Shown here: piece after piece, positions 7,830 through 17,087 of the stretch | How positions within the stretch are numbered: position 1 is the first letter of the stretch | Layout: each line of letters starts with the position of its first letter | Assembly (NCBI GenBank): GCA_022482625.1 | Contig: JAKVOU010000001.1 | Coordinates: 2,776,784 to 2,840,783 of the forward strand | Length of the DNA: 64,000 nt | Direction: 5' to 3' | Origin: Spirochaetia bacterium | GTDB lineage: Bacteria > Spirochaetota > Spirochaetia > Sphaerochaetales > Sphaerochaetaceae | Position numbers and translations under genes: made by a program | The notes under the pieces: model-generated | What the model was told of the DNA's origin: nothing | Database searches by the model: none | What the model saw: only the letters and a program-made list of their open reading frames with translations

Positions 7830-9122
7830 ATGAGCAGTAAAGAAATAAATCTCCATATGCGGTATATCCTTCCTCAAGAAGTTGCTTATGTCTCGGTTGA
7901 AGATAAAGAGCTGGTAATTTTTTCGGAAGGATGTAATTGGTTGGTCTTACCACAGGGAGGAGAAAAAGTTTACCGTGCTCTTGCTGAAGGAAAAACAATT
8001 GCCGAGGTATTGGCAAAATTTAAGCGGGAAACTGTTATTTCGGTTATTGCTGAAATCGAAGCGAAAGATTTTGTACATTCATCCAAGGATTATGTTCTGC
8101 AGACATCAGAAGTGTTTATATATCTTACAAATCGATGTAACCTGAAATGTCCTTATTGCTACTTGTCCTCTGGTGATGTTACCTATGCTGAATTGTCATT
8201 GTCACAATGGCAAAAAGTGCTTGAAAATTTGTTCGCTGCAGGATTTACTACAGTAACTTTCAGTGGTGGAGAACCATTGCTTTATCCTGCGTTTCCTGAA
8301 CTTTGTGAATTCGCACATAAATTGGGATTTCAGATTTGTGTGTTGAGCAATGGTCTCCTATGGACAGAAGAGCTGATTGCTAGACTTGCTCCAGTCTTAA
8401 GTGAAGTTCAGCTCAGTCTTGATGGATTTGATGCAGATTCTTATGCATTTGTACGAAAAGTGAACGGATTTGACCGTGTGCTCCGGTCCTTGGATTTGCT
8501 TTATGATGCAGGTGTGATGTTATCAATTTCTGTAACGCCATTATACGAAAATGTTGCTGATTTTCAACAGCATTATATAAATTTCGGTCATCAGCTACTT
8601 TCTCATTATCCGAATCTACAAATTAAATTTTCCTATGAATTGATGCCTGGAAGAGCTATTGAGGTATCGACAGAACTTAATGATCGGTACAGACAGATAA
8701 TTTACGGAATCGTCGAAGAATTATATCCCGATTATGCTGCAGAGAATTTCTATATGAATCTCAAGACTAAAAAACGCATCAGAGGTTGTGGCTATGGAGG
8801 TCTTACTTTGGCTGCCGATGGAAACGTGTATTGGTGTAACAGATTGCCACAGTTGAAATCTGTAGGTAATATCCTTTCAATGCCTCTTGAACAGATACTG
8901 AGTATGTCAATGCAGACAAAATCTGCTGTGGCTGTAGAACATGTCCGTCCTTGCAATGACTGTCCTGTCAAATATATCTGCGGGGGTGGATGCCGTCTAC
9001 AATATCTTCCTGTTTCTTCAGCTACAGATGAGAACATCCATTTTGAGACCAAATGTTCTGAAACTGTAAGAATGTCATTTTATAAAAGGATGATATGCGC
9101 CGATAGGTATTTTTATGTCTGA
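7830..9122 (+). CDS. Radical SAM/SPASM peptide-modifying enzyme with PqqD-like N-terminus
   Basis: This 430-residue protein has three parts. Residues 10-85 resemble a PqqD-like RiPP recognition element (VSVEDKELVIF...LVLP...VYRALAEGKTIAEV). The radical SAM core has the CxxxCxxC cluster at C103, C107 and C110 (NRCNLKCPYC), followed by TFSGGEPLLYP for SAM binding. The C-terminal SPASM domain has the full auxiliary-cluster pattern (CGYGG...VYWC, CNDCPVKYICGGGC and a last cysteine in TKCSE). Such enzymes install thioether or C-C crosslinks in precursor peptides. No strong ribosome site precedes the start; an in-frame ATG at 7857 is an alternative. The gene overlaps the helicase gene by 8 bases. 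Confidence 0.88.
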   Translation: MSSKEINLHMRYILPQEVAYVSVEDKELVIFSEGCNWLVLPQGGEKVYRALAEGKTIAEVLAKFKRETVISVIAEIEAKDFVHSSKDYVLQTSEVFIYLTNRCNLKCPYCYLSSGDVTYAELSLSQWQKVLENLFAAGFTTVTFSGGEPLLYPAFPELCEFAHKLGFQICVLSNGLLWTEELIARLAPVLSEVQLSLDGFDADSYAFVRKVNGFDRVLRSLDLLYDAGVMLSISVTPLYENVADFQQHYINFGHQLLSHYPNLQIKFSYELMPGRAIEVSTELNDRYRQIIYGIVEELYPDYAAENFYMNLKTKKRIRGCGYGGLTLAADGNVYWCNRLPQLKSVGNILSMPLEQILSMSMQTKSAVAVEHVRPCNDCPVKYICGGGCRLQYLPVSSATDENIHFETKCSETVRMSFYKRMICADRYFYV

Positions 9123-11598
9123 TCCTTATCTTATTGTAGTAATGGATATATACACTTCAAAAAAATATCATGCTTTTTGCTTGGAAACCTATAGTGGCGA
9201 GAAAAAAATAGTCGGAAATGGAATTTTTTCAGGTTTATTGCATCCTGTTGATATTTTTAACTTTGATATCAATATTGTAAATGATTCTTTATTAAAACTT
9301 ATGCAAACATCTTTGCACACTGGCGAGTTGCAACAAATCTCAAAGGCTCTTGTACTGTGTCAGGATTTACAATTGCTTTCTCTGGTTGCTACCAGCGGAA
9401 TGTTGTTTTACCGACTTGAGAAACTGGGTAAAGTTTCATTGTTAACAAAAATTACACACCATTTTGCTGATAAATTTTCGCCAGGACATATACTTGAAAT
9501 CAGTAACATGCAAATTTATTTTCATGATCATACATTGTACTGGTATGAAAATGCTAAAACTACAGTTGAGAAACAGCTCTTAGGATGTCTGCCGCAATCC
9601 ATACTTCTTTTAGAAAAAGATGCTACAAATATTTCCCAGATAGAAGGACATTTATATTTCCGGTATGGGAACGAAGATATACATCCAGATTCAAAAAAAC
9701 TGATGGTTTCTGGTTGTTTCAGAAATTTGAAAGTAGAGAAAGAAACAACAGAACTGTTTTTGCATAGTCCGTGGCATCATAGAAAAGCAAATATCTATGC
9801 TGTTTTATTACCAGAATTATATGAAGCCTGTGTTTTTGCCTATTCCCACGGTGTACAACTGTTTCGAGATAATAGAGCAGTACAAATATACCAAGGAAAG
9901 GCTTTGGAGTTTTCACAGAAAAAACGAGATTGGTTTGAATTAAGTGATTCTGTTTCTATTGAAGGTGAAACGTATGCGTTGACAAAACTTATGGATATGC
10001 TGAAACATCATCAGGATTGGGTGCAGCTTGATGATGCCTTTTTTTTGTTTCCTCATTCGATACAACAACTTTTGAAATTTCCTCGGCAAGAGAATACTGT
10101 ACACATTCCTGTGTCAGGATTGAAGGAAAGTATTGACTTTTTGTCCGATAGCCACATATCACCTGTAATCGTGAATACTTTACCTAAAAGACAACTGGTA
10201 GATGTTCATTTGGATATCAACGATAGATTATTGAATCTATTACGCCCATACCAAATCGTTGGAGTCCGTTGGTTGAAATATCTGTATATGAATGGGTTGG
10301 GAGGTTGTCTGGCCGATGAAATGGGATTGGGAAAAACCATCCAGACATTGGCAACGCTTTCAGATAATGAGGTAGCAAAAAACAGTGTTCCTGATCTTAT
10401 TGTGGTACCGAAAACACTTTTATTTAACTGGTTACATGAAATTGCCAGTTTTTTCCCTGAAGCCCATGTAATTCTTTACTACCAATCAAAGCGATGTTTA
10501 CCGAAAACTGTTAAGTCCCATACTTTGATTATTACGACATACGGAATCATAGATAATGACATACAACTTTTTGCCTCAACTACTTTCAATTGTCTTGTGT
10601 TTGATGAAGCTCAAGCCTTGAAAAACAGCAGGACAAAGCATCACCAATCTTGTTTGAAATTAAAAGCTCGTTTTTGTTTGGCATTGACAGGGACACCTAT
10701 AGAAAATTCTGTAGCTGATATTTGGTCGATCTATCATATTGTGCTTCCTGGATATCTTGGAAAACGAAAAGAATTTATCACAAGATATGTATCCTCTGAA
10801 AAACAAATTTATCTTCATAGGATACTTTCTCCAGTATTGCTTCGGAGGACAAAAGAAGAGGTACTCAAAGAATTACCTCCGAAACAATTTATTCCTATAT
10901 ATAATTCTATGGATGACAAGCAAAGGGAATTGTATGATGCAATTCTTATTACGATACGAACGGCATTGCAGAAGCATGGATCCTCCCATGTAATGACGAA
11001 TAATTCAGTAATTGTATTGAATGGCTTACTACGACTTCGTCAAATATGCTGCCACCCTCAGTTGTTGCCTTTTGAGTTGAATTTCAATCATGCACACAGT
11101 AGTGGTAAATTTGACCAATTTTGTGATTTAGTTGCTCGGTTAATCAGTGAAAGACGGAAAATTGTGGTATTTTGTCAGTTTACGTCTATGTTGAAAATTA
11201 TTTTGAGATGGGTGATTGCACAGCATATTCCGCATTGGTATCTTGACGGTACAACAGAAAATCGAGGAAGTATTGTCGAGGGATTTGAATGTGCTGATAT
11301 AGGTATTTTTCTGATTAGTCTTAAGGCTGGAGGTACAGGAATTAACCTTGTCTCTGCCCATGATGTCATTGTGTATGATCCTTGGTGGAATCCTGCAGTG
11401 GAAAACCAAGCTATTGACAGACTACATCGTATCGGACAAACAGAAACTGTTTCTGTATATAAAATGATTACGATAGATTCAATCGAAGAAAAAATTGTTA
11501 AGTTACAAAATGAAAAAAAGGATATTTTCGATGCTGTATTGCAGCATCAGGAAACTCCACAGTCCTTTGAAGTTCTGAAAAAACTGCTATTGCAATAG
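9115..11598 (+). CDS. SNF2-family helicase/ATPase coupled to the radical SAM gene
   Basis: This 827-residue protein has a C-terminal SNF2 motor of about 450 residues. Walker A is DEMGLGKT near residue 401, motif II is FDEAQ near 496 (Gln in place of the usual His), motif III is LTGTPIEN, and the second RecA lobe shows LISLKAGGTGINL and QAIDRLHRIGQT. The first 370 residues are not a domain I recognise and lack a SWIM zinc finger. SNF2 ATPases translocate on duplex DNA. The 8-base overlap with the radical SAM gene implies co-translation. Why a peptide-modification cassette carries a DNA translocase is unclear; a link to defence or to regulated expression is possible. AT-rich codon use matches the preceding gene. 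Confidence 0.88.
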   Translation: MSDPYLIVVMDIYTSKKYHAFCLETYSGEKKIVGNGIFSGLLHPVDIFNFDINIVNDSLLKLMQTSLHTGELQQISKALVLCQDLQLLSLVATSGMLFYRLEKLGKVSLLTKITHHFADKFSPGHILEISNMQIYFHDHTLYWYENAKTTVEKQLLGCLPQSILLLEKDATNISQIEGHLYFRYGNEDIHPDSKKLMVSGCFRNLKVEKETTELFLHSPWHHRKANIYAVLLPELYEACVFAYSHGVQLFRDNRAVQIYQGKALEFSQKKRDWFELSDSVSIEGETYALTKLMDMLKHHQDWVQLDDAFFLFPHSIQQLLKFPRQENTVHIPVSGLKESIDFLSDSHISPVIVNTLPKRQLVDVHLDINDRLLNLLRPYQIVGVRWLKYLYMNGLGGCLADEMGLGKTIQTLATLSDNEVAKNSVPDLIVVPKTLLFNWLHEIASFFPEAHVILYYQSKRCLPKTVKSHTLIITTYGIIDNDIQLFASTTFNCLVFDEAQALKNSRTKHHQSCLKLKARFCLALTGTPIENSVADIWSIYHIVLPGYLGKRKEFITRYVSSEKQIYLHRILSPVLLRRTKEEVLKELPPKQFIPIYNSMDDKQRELYDAILITIRTALQKHGSSHVMTNNSVIVLNGLLRLRQICCHPQLLPFELNFNHAHSSGKFDQFCDLVARLISERRKIVVFCQFTSMLKIILRWVIAQHIPHWYLDGTTENRGSIVEGFECADIGIFLISLKAGGTGINLVSAHDVIVYDPWWNPAVENQAIDRLHRIGQTETVSVYKMITIDSIEEKIVKLQNEKKDIFDAVLQHQETPQSFEVLKKLLLQ

Positions 11599-11724
11599 TT
11601 TGTTCTTATTCTTGGCTTTAGCCTGTAGCGACCATGGAACAGGTACTGCAAAAAAGGGGCTGTTACCGTGACATCCGATGACTTTTGCAGATTATATATG
11701 TATAAACTGAAGTTTCGCAGTTGA

Positions 11725-12150
11725 TCAGGCACTTGCCTTCAGATTCTCTCCGAGGGTATCGGGAAGGTGTTTCAGAAAGATATCCATCAGCCTTGTCCTG
11801 TCCGACTCAGAAAGACAGATGTGAATGTCAAGAAGATTTTTCAGAGATGGAAAAGTCCTTGCCGATGAAAACATCATATCGCGCACAAGACAGAAGGACT
11901 GTGGAATGTCGTCGAAGACGGCCTTGATGATGAGGGCCAAAACCGTGTGGGCGGAGATATCCGCCATCTGGTCGCACATGTAGAAGAACAGCTCGCCGAT
12001 CGTCCTTTCGTCGACATCGCTGCATTTTATGACGGCCAGCATCATGTACTGGATGAGGACCAGGGAGACGTAGCTGCTGACGATGCTGCTGTAGTAGTGG
12101 TGGCGGCACTGGCAGCCCTTGGTAATGTGCAGCACGCTCTTGCACACCTT
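11725..12150 (-). pseudogene. C-terminal remnant of an IS4-like transposase
   Basis: About 140 residues read openly on the minus strand. They include YYSSIVSSYVSLVLIQYMML and DVDERTIGELFFYMCDQMAD, which resemble the C-terminal region of IS4-type transposases (DDRTIGELFF-like segments). No catalytic N-terminal region is present, so this is a truncated relic. Plus-strand frames over the same bases are shadows. Confidence 0.5.
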
Positions 12151-12177
12151 TTAGAATACCTCTGTCGATTATCCCGT

Positions 12178-12450
12178 TTGCGGAATAAGCGACAGATCGA
12201 GCTGGTGATGCGCTATTACAAGTCGGCCTGCTCGCTTGGCAGTACACGGGTGCATGACGACTACTCGGTCATCGGCAGCGAGTTCTGTGATTTCCTTGCC
12301 TCGGTGCTCACCTACAGGCTGCTTGACGCGTTCGACAGGGCCGGGCTGTTGGAAAGCCTGACCTACAGGAAGATCATGGCCGTGCTGAAGAGGGTGAAGA
12401 AGGTGAGGAGCGGCAAGGAAGAGTGGAAGACCCGGGAAATCATGATATAG
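12178..12450 (+). pseudogene. Transposase C-terminal fragment
   Basis: An open segment of about 90 residues with HDDYSVIGSEFCDFLASVL and LTYRKIMAVLKRVKKVR resembles the end of IS4/IS1634-type transposases. It is GC-rich like the intact element at 28973 but lacks the rest of the gene. It abuts the opposite-strand relic at 11725-12150, so two insertion remnants are juxtaposed here. Confidence 0.45.
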
Positions 12451-12581
12451 TCCTACGATTTGGGAAAGTGTTAGTTAATGAATGTTGTAGGCCCGCAAGG
12501 ACTGTAAAGGCTGCAGATGTGGTCATTCCTGGCCTTTTGTAATTATTCTGCATAACTTTTGAGTAAATAGGCATTGGCACT

Positions 12582-12615
12582 AAACATTCATTCAAACATT
12601 CATTCAGGCATTCAT
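12582..12615 (+). repeat. 12-bp tandem repeat upstream of the DarTG operon
   Basis: AAACATTCATTC is repeated exactly (12582-12593, 12594-12605), followed by a partial third copy AGGCATTCAT. It lies about 100 bases upstream of the XRE regulator of the toxin-antitoxin operon and could be an operator array for it. The rest of 12451-12712 is AT-rich and holds nothing else recognisable. Confidence 0.4.
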
Positions 12616-12712
12616 AAGATTTGCAAAAGCTCTAAAAGATAGAAATATTTTTAATATTTTTATTGATAAATTAAATATTATTGTTTAAAATAGGTGTATT
12701 TGGAGATAATAA

Positions 12713-12943
12713 ATGAGAATTGACAAACAATTGAAAATACTTAGCGTAAAAACAGATTTATCATTGACAGAAATTGGAAAACGTCTAGATAAGTCACCTC
12801 AGGCTTTTAGCCAGAAAATTAAAAGGGGAACTTTTACTATTGATGAATTGGAAGATATTGCAATGGTTACCGGGTGTAAACTGGAATGTTTTTTTACTCT
12901 ACCAAATGGTGACAAAATAATTATCAGAGGGACAGATTTATGA
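12713..12943 (+). CDS. Small XRE-type HTH regulator of the DarTG operon
   Basis: This 76-residue protein is almost entirely a helix-turn-helix: LSLTEIGKRLDKSPQAFSQK is the HTH, followed by IDELEDIAMVTGC, a common third and fourth helix. The end of the protein is a short beta-like tail. It overlaps the DarG gene by 4 bases (ATGA), so the three genes form one operon. It most likely represses its own promoter and so sets toxin-antitoxin expression. The low GC content sets this operon apart from its surroundings. Confidence 0.8.
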   Translation: MRIDKQLKILSVKTDLSLTEIGKRLDKSPQAFSQKIKRGTFTIDELEDIAMVTGCKLECFFTLPNGDKIIIRGTDL

Positions 12944-13821
12944 TTAGGTACTTAGAAGGAGATTTATTTAAAAGTCCAGCACAAGTTATTGTAAACACCG
13001 TAAATACAGTAGGTGTCATGGGAAAGGGAATAGCCTTGGAGTATAAAAAACGCTATCCTGATATGTTTGAAAAATATCGAAATGTTTGTGAAAAAAGGCA
13101 ATTACAGATTGGAAAATTGATGTTATGGTATGCTCCTGATCATTGGATTTTGTTATTTCCGACCAAAGAACATTGGAGAAAACCTTCACGAATGGAATAT
13201 ATCGAAGAAGGTTTGATGAAGTTCGTTCGGACTTATTCCGAAAAACATATAGTATCCATAGCTTTTCCTAGGCTTGGTTGTGGAAATGGGGAATTGAAAT
13301 GGGAAGAAGTAAAGCCTTTGATGGAGAAATATTTAGAACCACTTCCTATTGATGTATATATCTACCTTGGAAAAAATGAAACGGTGAAGCCTGAGCATAA
13401 AAATCAAGCGGAGACTATCAAATGGCTTAGGCAACATGCAAAAGACCTATCCTTCAATGGTGTCAAGGATGATATTATACATAGTAGGAAGGATTTGTTT
13501 ACTCCTTATTCGTTCGGTTTTGACGGGGATCAATGGTCAGCAGAATGGGATAATGGTTTGAAATTTTTTAGAGGAGATAGCAATGATTTCTCTATACTGG
13601 TACCAGAAGATAATTTTAGAGAATTATGGGATGAAATTCGTACGCAGTCTTTTGTTTTGAAAGATGAAAAAAAAGTTGATGCAAGCCTGATTTATGCATT
13701 GCTTAATTCCTTAGGATATTTATCAGAAGTGCGTATTAAAGAAAAAAATACTGAAAAAATGATTGATGGATACCAATTAAATGAAGGTGTCGGGCGTGTT
13801 TTTTCTTTTAAGGAGGACTGA
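12940..13821 (+). CDS. darG: DarG-type macrodomain antitoxin
   Basis: This 293-residue protein has an N-terminal macrodomain (about residues 1-150): IVNTVNTVGVMGKGIALEYK, LLFPTKEHWRKPSRMEYIEEG and AFPRLGCGNGELKW are the DarG signatures. The macrodomain removes ADP-ribose from thymidine in DNA, reversing DarT. The C-terminal 140 residues are unfamiliar and may bind the toxin directly, as the DarG C-terminal domain does. It overlaps the HTH gene and ends one base before the toxin gene. The order antitoxin-toxin is reversed compared with the usual darT-darG. Confidence 0.85.
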   Translation: MIRYLEGDLFKSPAQVIVNTVNTVGVMGKGIALEYKKRYPDMFEKYRNVCEKRQLQIGKLMLWYAPDHWILLFPTKEHWRKPSRMEYIEEGLMKFVRTYSEKHIVSIAFPRLGCGNGELKWEEVKPLMEKYLEPLPIDVYIYLGKNETVKPEHKNQAETIKWLRQHAKDLSFNGVKDDIIHSRKDLFTPYSFGFDGDQWSAEWDNGLKFFRGDSNDFSILVPEDNFRELWDEIRTQSFVLKDEKKVDASLIYALLNSLGYLSEVRIKEKNTEKMIDGYQLNEGVGRVFSFKED

Positions 13822-14856
13822 ATGAATTTTCCAGAAATAATAACAGATAATTGTGCGAATCATTCAGAAATCGCATGGTGGCCAGAGTTCGCATTTCATT
13901 ATACAAATATTACAAATGCTATCAATATTCTAAGAACTGGTTATCTTTATAGTCGTGTTAAGGCATCAGAACAAAATTTGATGAAAAGTGACAATGCTAG
14001 CAAGCAGGTCATAAACATGACAAACTCAAAAACAACCGAATTCGTTCGGTTTTATTTTAGGCCAATGACTCCTACCCAATATCATAATGAGGGATTTAAA
14101 CACAGCCAATTGCGTTATGATGGTGATACAAATGCAAATGTCCCTGTTCCTATTTTTTTTCTTTTTAATCTTAGAAAATTGTTGGAAATGCCTGGCACCC
14201 AATTTTCACAAAATCCACAATCTGGCTATGGGTCCTCTTTATATACCGGAGCAAGTAATTTTGCAAAATTGGATTTTGATAAAATTTATGGAAATGGACC
14301 TATGTCCAATCCTTCAGAAGACAAGAGATTCCGTCATGCAGAAATAGTATACCCAGGCTCTTTTGATATTTCTTCTTGTTTGCAGTTTATCGTATGTAGG
14401 AATAATATAGAAAAAATTACGCTTCTCAATTGTATAAAAGATGTAAGCATCAAGCTGTTTGAAAAATATAGTCCAATAGTGAAGGTCCCGACCAAAGAAG
14501 TTTTTTATAAAAATGGATTGTTTATTACTGATTGTGCATATAATAACAGAATTTGTAGCGTAGTGTTTTCTGATACATATGCTAAATATAGTTATATGAA
14601 TTATCAAATGAGTAAGCTTTCCGTAAATGAGTTAAGGAAACTAAATGTTCAGGTATCGTTTGATTGGGTAAATAAGCGTGATCATGTGTATCAAGAAGTA
14701 GTTGATTTTTATATTGATTATGCTAATCCAATAAATATTACTTTAACAGATTTACCTTTGTTCCCTAGAGCAACAAATATCAAGATAAAGGTTTTTATAA
14801 ATAAAAAACTAATGTGCTATATTGAACAGCCGTTAGTCAGTGATTCTGTTTATTAA
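13822..14856 (+). CDS. darT: DarT-type DNA ADP-ribosyltransferase toxin (DUF4433)
   Basis: This 344-residue protein follows the macrodomain gene with an AAGGAGGA site. The DarT pattern is visible: FHYTNITNAINILRTGYLYS near residue 27 (NAD-binding histidine), FYFRPMTPTQYHNEG near residue 77, and RHAEIVYPG near residue 172, whose glutamate is the likely catalytic residue. DarT enzymes ADP-ribosylate thymidine in single-stranded DNA, stalling replication, and several act in phage defence. The C-terminal 120 residues (from about 225) are not part of the core and resemble no domain I know. Function is inferred from motifs plus the DarG neighbour. Confidence 0.78.
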   Translation: MNFPEIITDNCANHSEIAWWPEFAFHYTNITNAINILRTGYLYSRVKASEQNLMKSDNASKQVINMTNSKTTEFVRFYFRPMTPTQYHNEGFKHSQLRYDGDTNANVPVPIFFLFNLRKLLEMPGTQFSQNPQSGYGSSLYTGASNFAKLDFDKIYGNGPMSNPSEDKRFRHAEIVYPGSFDISSCLQFIVCRNNIEKITLLNCIKDVSIKLFEKYSPIVKVPTKEVFYKNGLFITDCAYNNRICSVVFSDTYAKYSYMNYQMSKLSVNELRKLNVQVSFDWVNKRDHVYQEVVDFYIDYANPINITLTDLPLFPRATNIKIKVFINKKLMCYIEQPLVSDSVY

Positions 14857-14989
14857 ACCTAATTGTGTATCGTATGACTGGAAGTGTAGCAATTTCCAGA
14901 ATGATAAGAAGAGAAAATTACTTGTAGGATTAGTTTCTATCTAAGCTTCATTTTTCTCTGGGGGTTCGGACGATTGTTCGGACCTTTTC

Positions 14990-15560
14990 TTATGATACCA
15001 GACCAAGACTCTTCCTGTAGTCCTGCGGGCTTCGCCCACCCAGTGACAGCTTGATCCGCTTCTCGTTGTACCACCTGATGTAGGCAGCAACTTTCTTGAT
15101 GAACGGACTGACTGTTACGTCCCTCAATGACCTACCGTAGAATATCTCGTTCTTCAGCCGTCCAAAGAAGCCTTCACATGTCGAGTTATCAGGCGTGTAG
15201 TCTTTCCTTGCCATCGAGCGTACCAGCCCTGCCTGTTCCATTTTCCAAATCCATCCCGACCAGCAGTAATGGCAGGCAGTTCCTGTCCGTATTGTGTGCG
15301 GTATGATATTTTTATCGGTAAGGAGTTTTTTCAGCAAGGACTTTTCCTTTGGAAAATCTTCTTGACATTCACAGCCTTCTCCAGGATGCCATCCTCATCC
15401 TTGCCTGCTGGAGTTGCTTCCTTGTGTTACTCTGTGGTATAGGCATTGAAGGTGGCTTGTTCTTTTCCAAGGTTTCGGTACTGCCTGTACCTTGAAACAA
15501 GTATCGTGCGTTCAGGGTAACCCAGCTCATGGATTACAGAAGGTGTTTGTTTTTAAGCCA
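14990..15560 (-). pseudogene. Degenerate IS3-family element
   Basis: Minus-strand 14990-15337 encodes the C-terminus of an IS3/IS150 integrase-type transposase (DNSTCEGFFGRLKNEIFYGR, YIRWYNEKRIKLSLGGRSP), including the last catalytic glutamate region. Minus-strand 15440-15550 reads VIHELGYPERTILVSRYRQY, typical of the orfA helix-turn-helix. The middle, with the first two catalytic aspartates, is missing or frameshifted, so the copy is dead. Confidence 0.7.
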
Positions 15561-15578
15561 TCAATTTCATCTATGAAA

Positions 15579-16790
15579 TCAATTGTTCATGAATTCAAGA
15601 AGATTTATATGTCTGATCCCTTGCTGTGAGAAATCCAGGTGGTCTGTAGTGATCAGATATTTCGGATAGTTATCCCTTATGCTAAGCAACGGATCAAGTT
15701 CTCGTTTCAGTACGGATCCGTCGGCAACGGAAAGACATACTTGATAATATGAAGTTTCCGATTGCCTTACTGCGATGAAGTCGATTTTTTTACTATTGTT
15801 CTTTCCCGTACAAACCTCATAACCGCGGCGTTTCAGCTCCAGATATACCAAATTCTCTATGATGTGCCCCACATCTGAGGGTCTGGATCCAAGCAATTGG
15901 CTACGGAGTGCAGTATCTATGACATAATACTTACCGTTTGTCTTCAGTCGTTCTTTTCCTCGGATATCATATCGTTCGCACTGGTACAGGATATAGGCAT
16001 TGCACATAAGCTGAAGGTACGCATCGACTGCATCTACGGATATCCTATGACATTCGGTCTTAAGGGTATTGGCAATTGAATGCGCAGAAATCGGTGAGCC
16101 GATATTTTCAAATACAAATTTTGCAACTTTGTAAAAAGAACCTATATTCTTTATTTTTCCTCGAAGCAAGATATCACGGCTGAAAATCGAATCAAACAAA
16201 CCGGAAATAATCGCTGTTTTGAGATCTTCGTTTTCCGTCAAGGCCATCGCAGGAAATGAACCGATACGAATATATTCAGCCAATTGCTTTTCCTTGTCCA
16301 TGCCAGCAGTCTGCAAAGATGATTCGGCTCTGAACTGTATAAATTCAGAGAAAGAAAGCGGATACATACGTATTTCTATATATCTTCCGGTCAGGTAGGT
16401 AAGATGTTCACCTGCAAACAACCGGGAATTGGAACCGGTAACATACAAATCGACATTGAAACTGACGCGGATGCTGTTGATTATTTTCGCCCATTCAGAG
16501 ATTTCCTGAACTTCATCGATGAGAACATATCGTCGTTTGCCATCATCAGTGATTCGTTCCTGGACATATTTCTGCAATGCATCACCCTGCTGCAATGGAA
16601 AATATTCGCTTTTTTCAAAGTTGACATACAGGATGTTTTCTTCCGTGATATGACCCTTTGTAACAAGGTAATCACGGAACATGGCAAGAAGTGAAGATTT
16701 TCCACATCGTCTGACACCGGTAATGATTTTGACAAAGTCAGTGTCCATCGCGGAAATCATTTTATTCAAATAGAATTCTCTCTGAATCAT
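15579..16790 (-). CDS. AAA_14/DUF4143 family ATPase
   Basis: This 403-residue ATPase has Walker A GVRRCGKSS at about residues 25-33, Walker B VLIDEVQEI near 90 and a sensor VTGSNSRLF near 118. The C-terminal part is the DUF4143 domain (ENLVYLELKRRGYEV...IDFIAV), which resembles a nuclease-like fold. These proteins are common in anaerobes and are often found in mobile or toxin-rich loci; their role is not established. It stands alone, with a palindrome overlapping its likely promoter. Confidence 0.85.
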   Translation of the reverse strand: MIQREFYLNKMISAMDTDFVKIITGVRRCGKSSLLAMFRDYLVTKGHITEENILYVNFEKSEYFPLQQGDALQKYVQERITDDGKRRYVLIDEVQEISEWAKIINSIRVSFNVDLYVTGSNSRLFAGEHLTYLTGRYIEIRMYPLSFSEFIQFRAESSLQTAGMDKEKQLAEYIRIGSFPAMALTENEDLKTAIISGLFDSIFSRDILLRGKIKNIGSFYKVAKFVFENIGSPISAHSIANTLKTECHRISVDAVDAYLQLMCNAYILYQCERYDIRGKERLKTNGKYYVIDTALRSQLLGSRPSDVGHIIENLVYLELKRRGYEVCTGKNNSKKIDFIAVRQSETSYYQVCLSVADGSVLKRELDPLLSIRDNYPKYLITTDHLDFSQQGIRHINLLEFMNN

Positions 16791-16827
16791 ACGACAAATA
16801 TATATCCGAAGAGAGAGAAAATCAATA

Positions 16828-16852
16828 GTTTTACGATTATAAACCGTAAAAC
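16828..16852. promoter_or_regulatory. Palindrome overlapping the promoter of the AAA ATPase
   Basis: GTTTTACG (16828-16835) and CGTAAAAC (16845-16852) form a perfect dyad with a 9-base spacer. The spacer contains a minus-strand TATAAT (16842-16837) about 50 bases before the ATPase start. A repressor bound here would cover the -10 box. The rest of 16791-17087 is AT-rich with nothing else recognised. Confidence 0.4.
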
Positions 16853-17087
16853 TTGTTATTATTTAATATTTTTCTATTATTAACCCAAAAATGTTATCAG
16901 ATTTCTTGTTTTTAAGGATGTTTATTGCTATTTTTATAACAGTTATTGCCTTCAGAGACTGTTTCTTTGATTTTTATCAGACTATATATATATGGTCTTT
17001 GCTCCCTAAAAATTTACACTTTCCGGTACACTGCATCCCGACAGGTTGACAGGCCGATCTGTTTTTTCATTGCAGTATGTTTTCTAG

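Noticed and set aside
11947-12177. N-terminal part of a plus-strand frame leading into 12178-12450
   Set aside because: Antisense to the IS4-like remnant and of biased composition; only the part after about 12178 looks protein-like.
11828-12247. 139-codon minus-strand frame overlapping the IS4-like remnant
   Set aside because: Histidine/arginine-rich shadow; the frame at 11725-12150 has the transposase-like residues.
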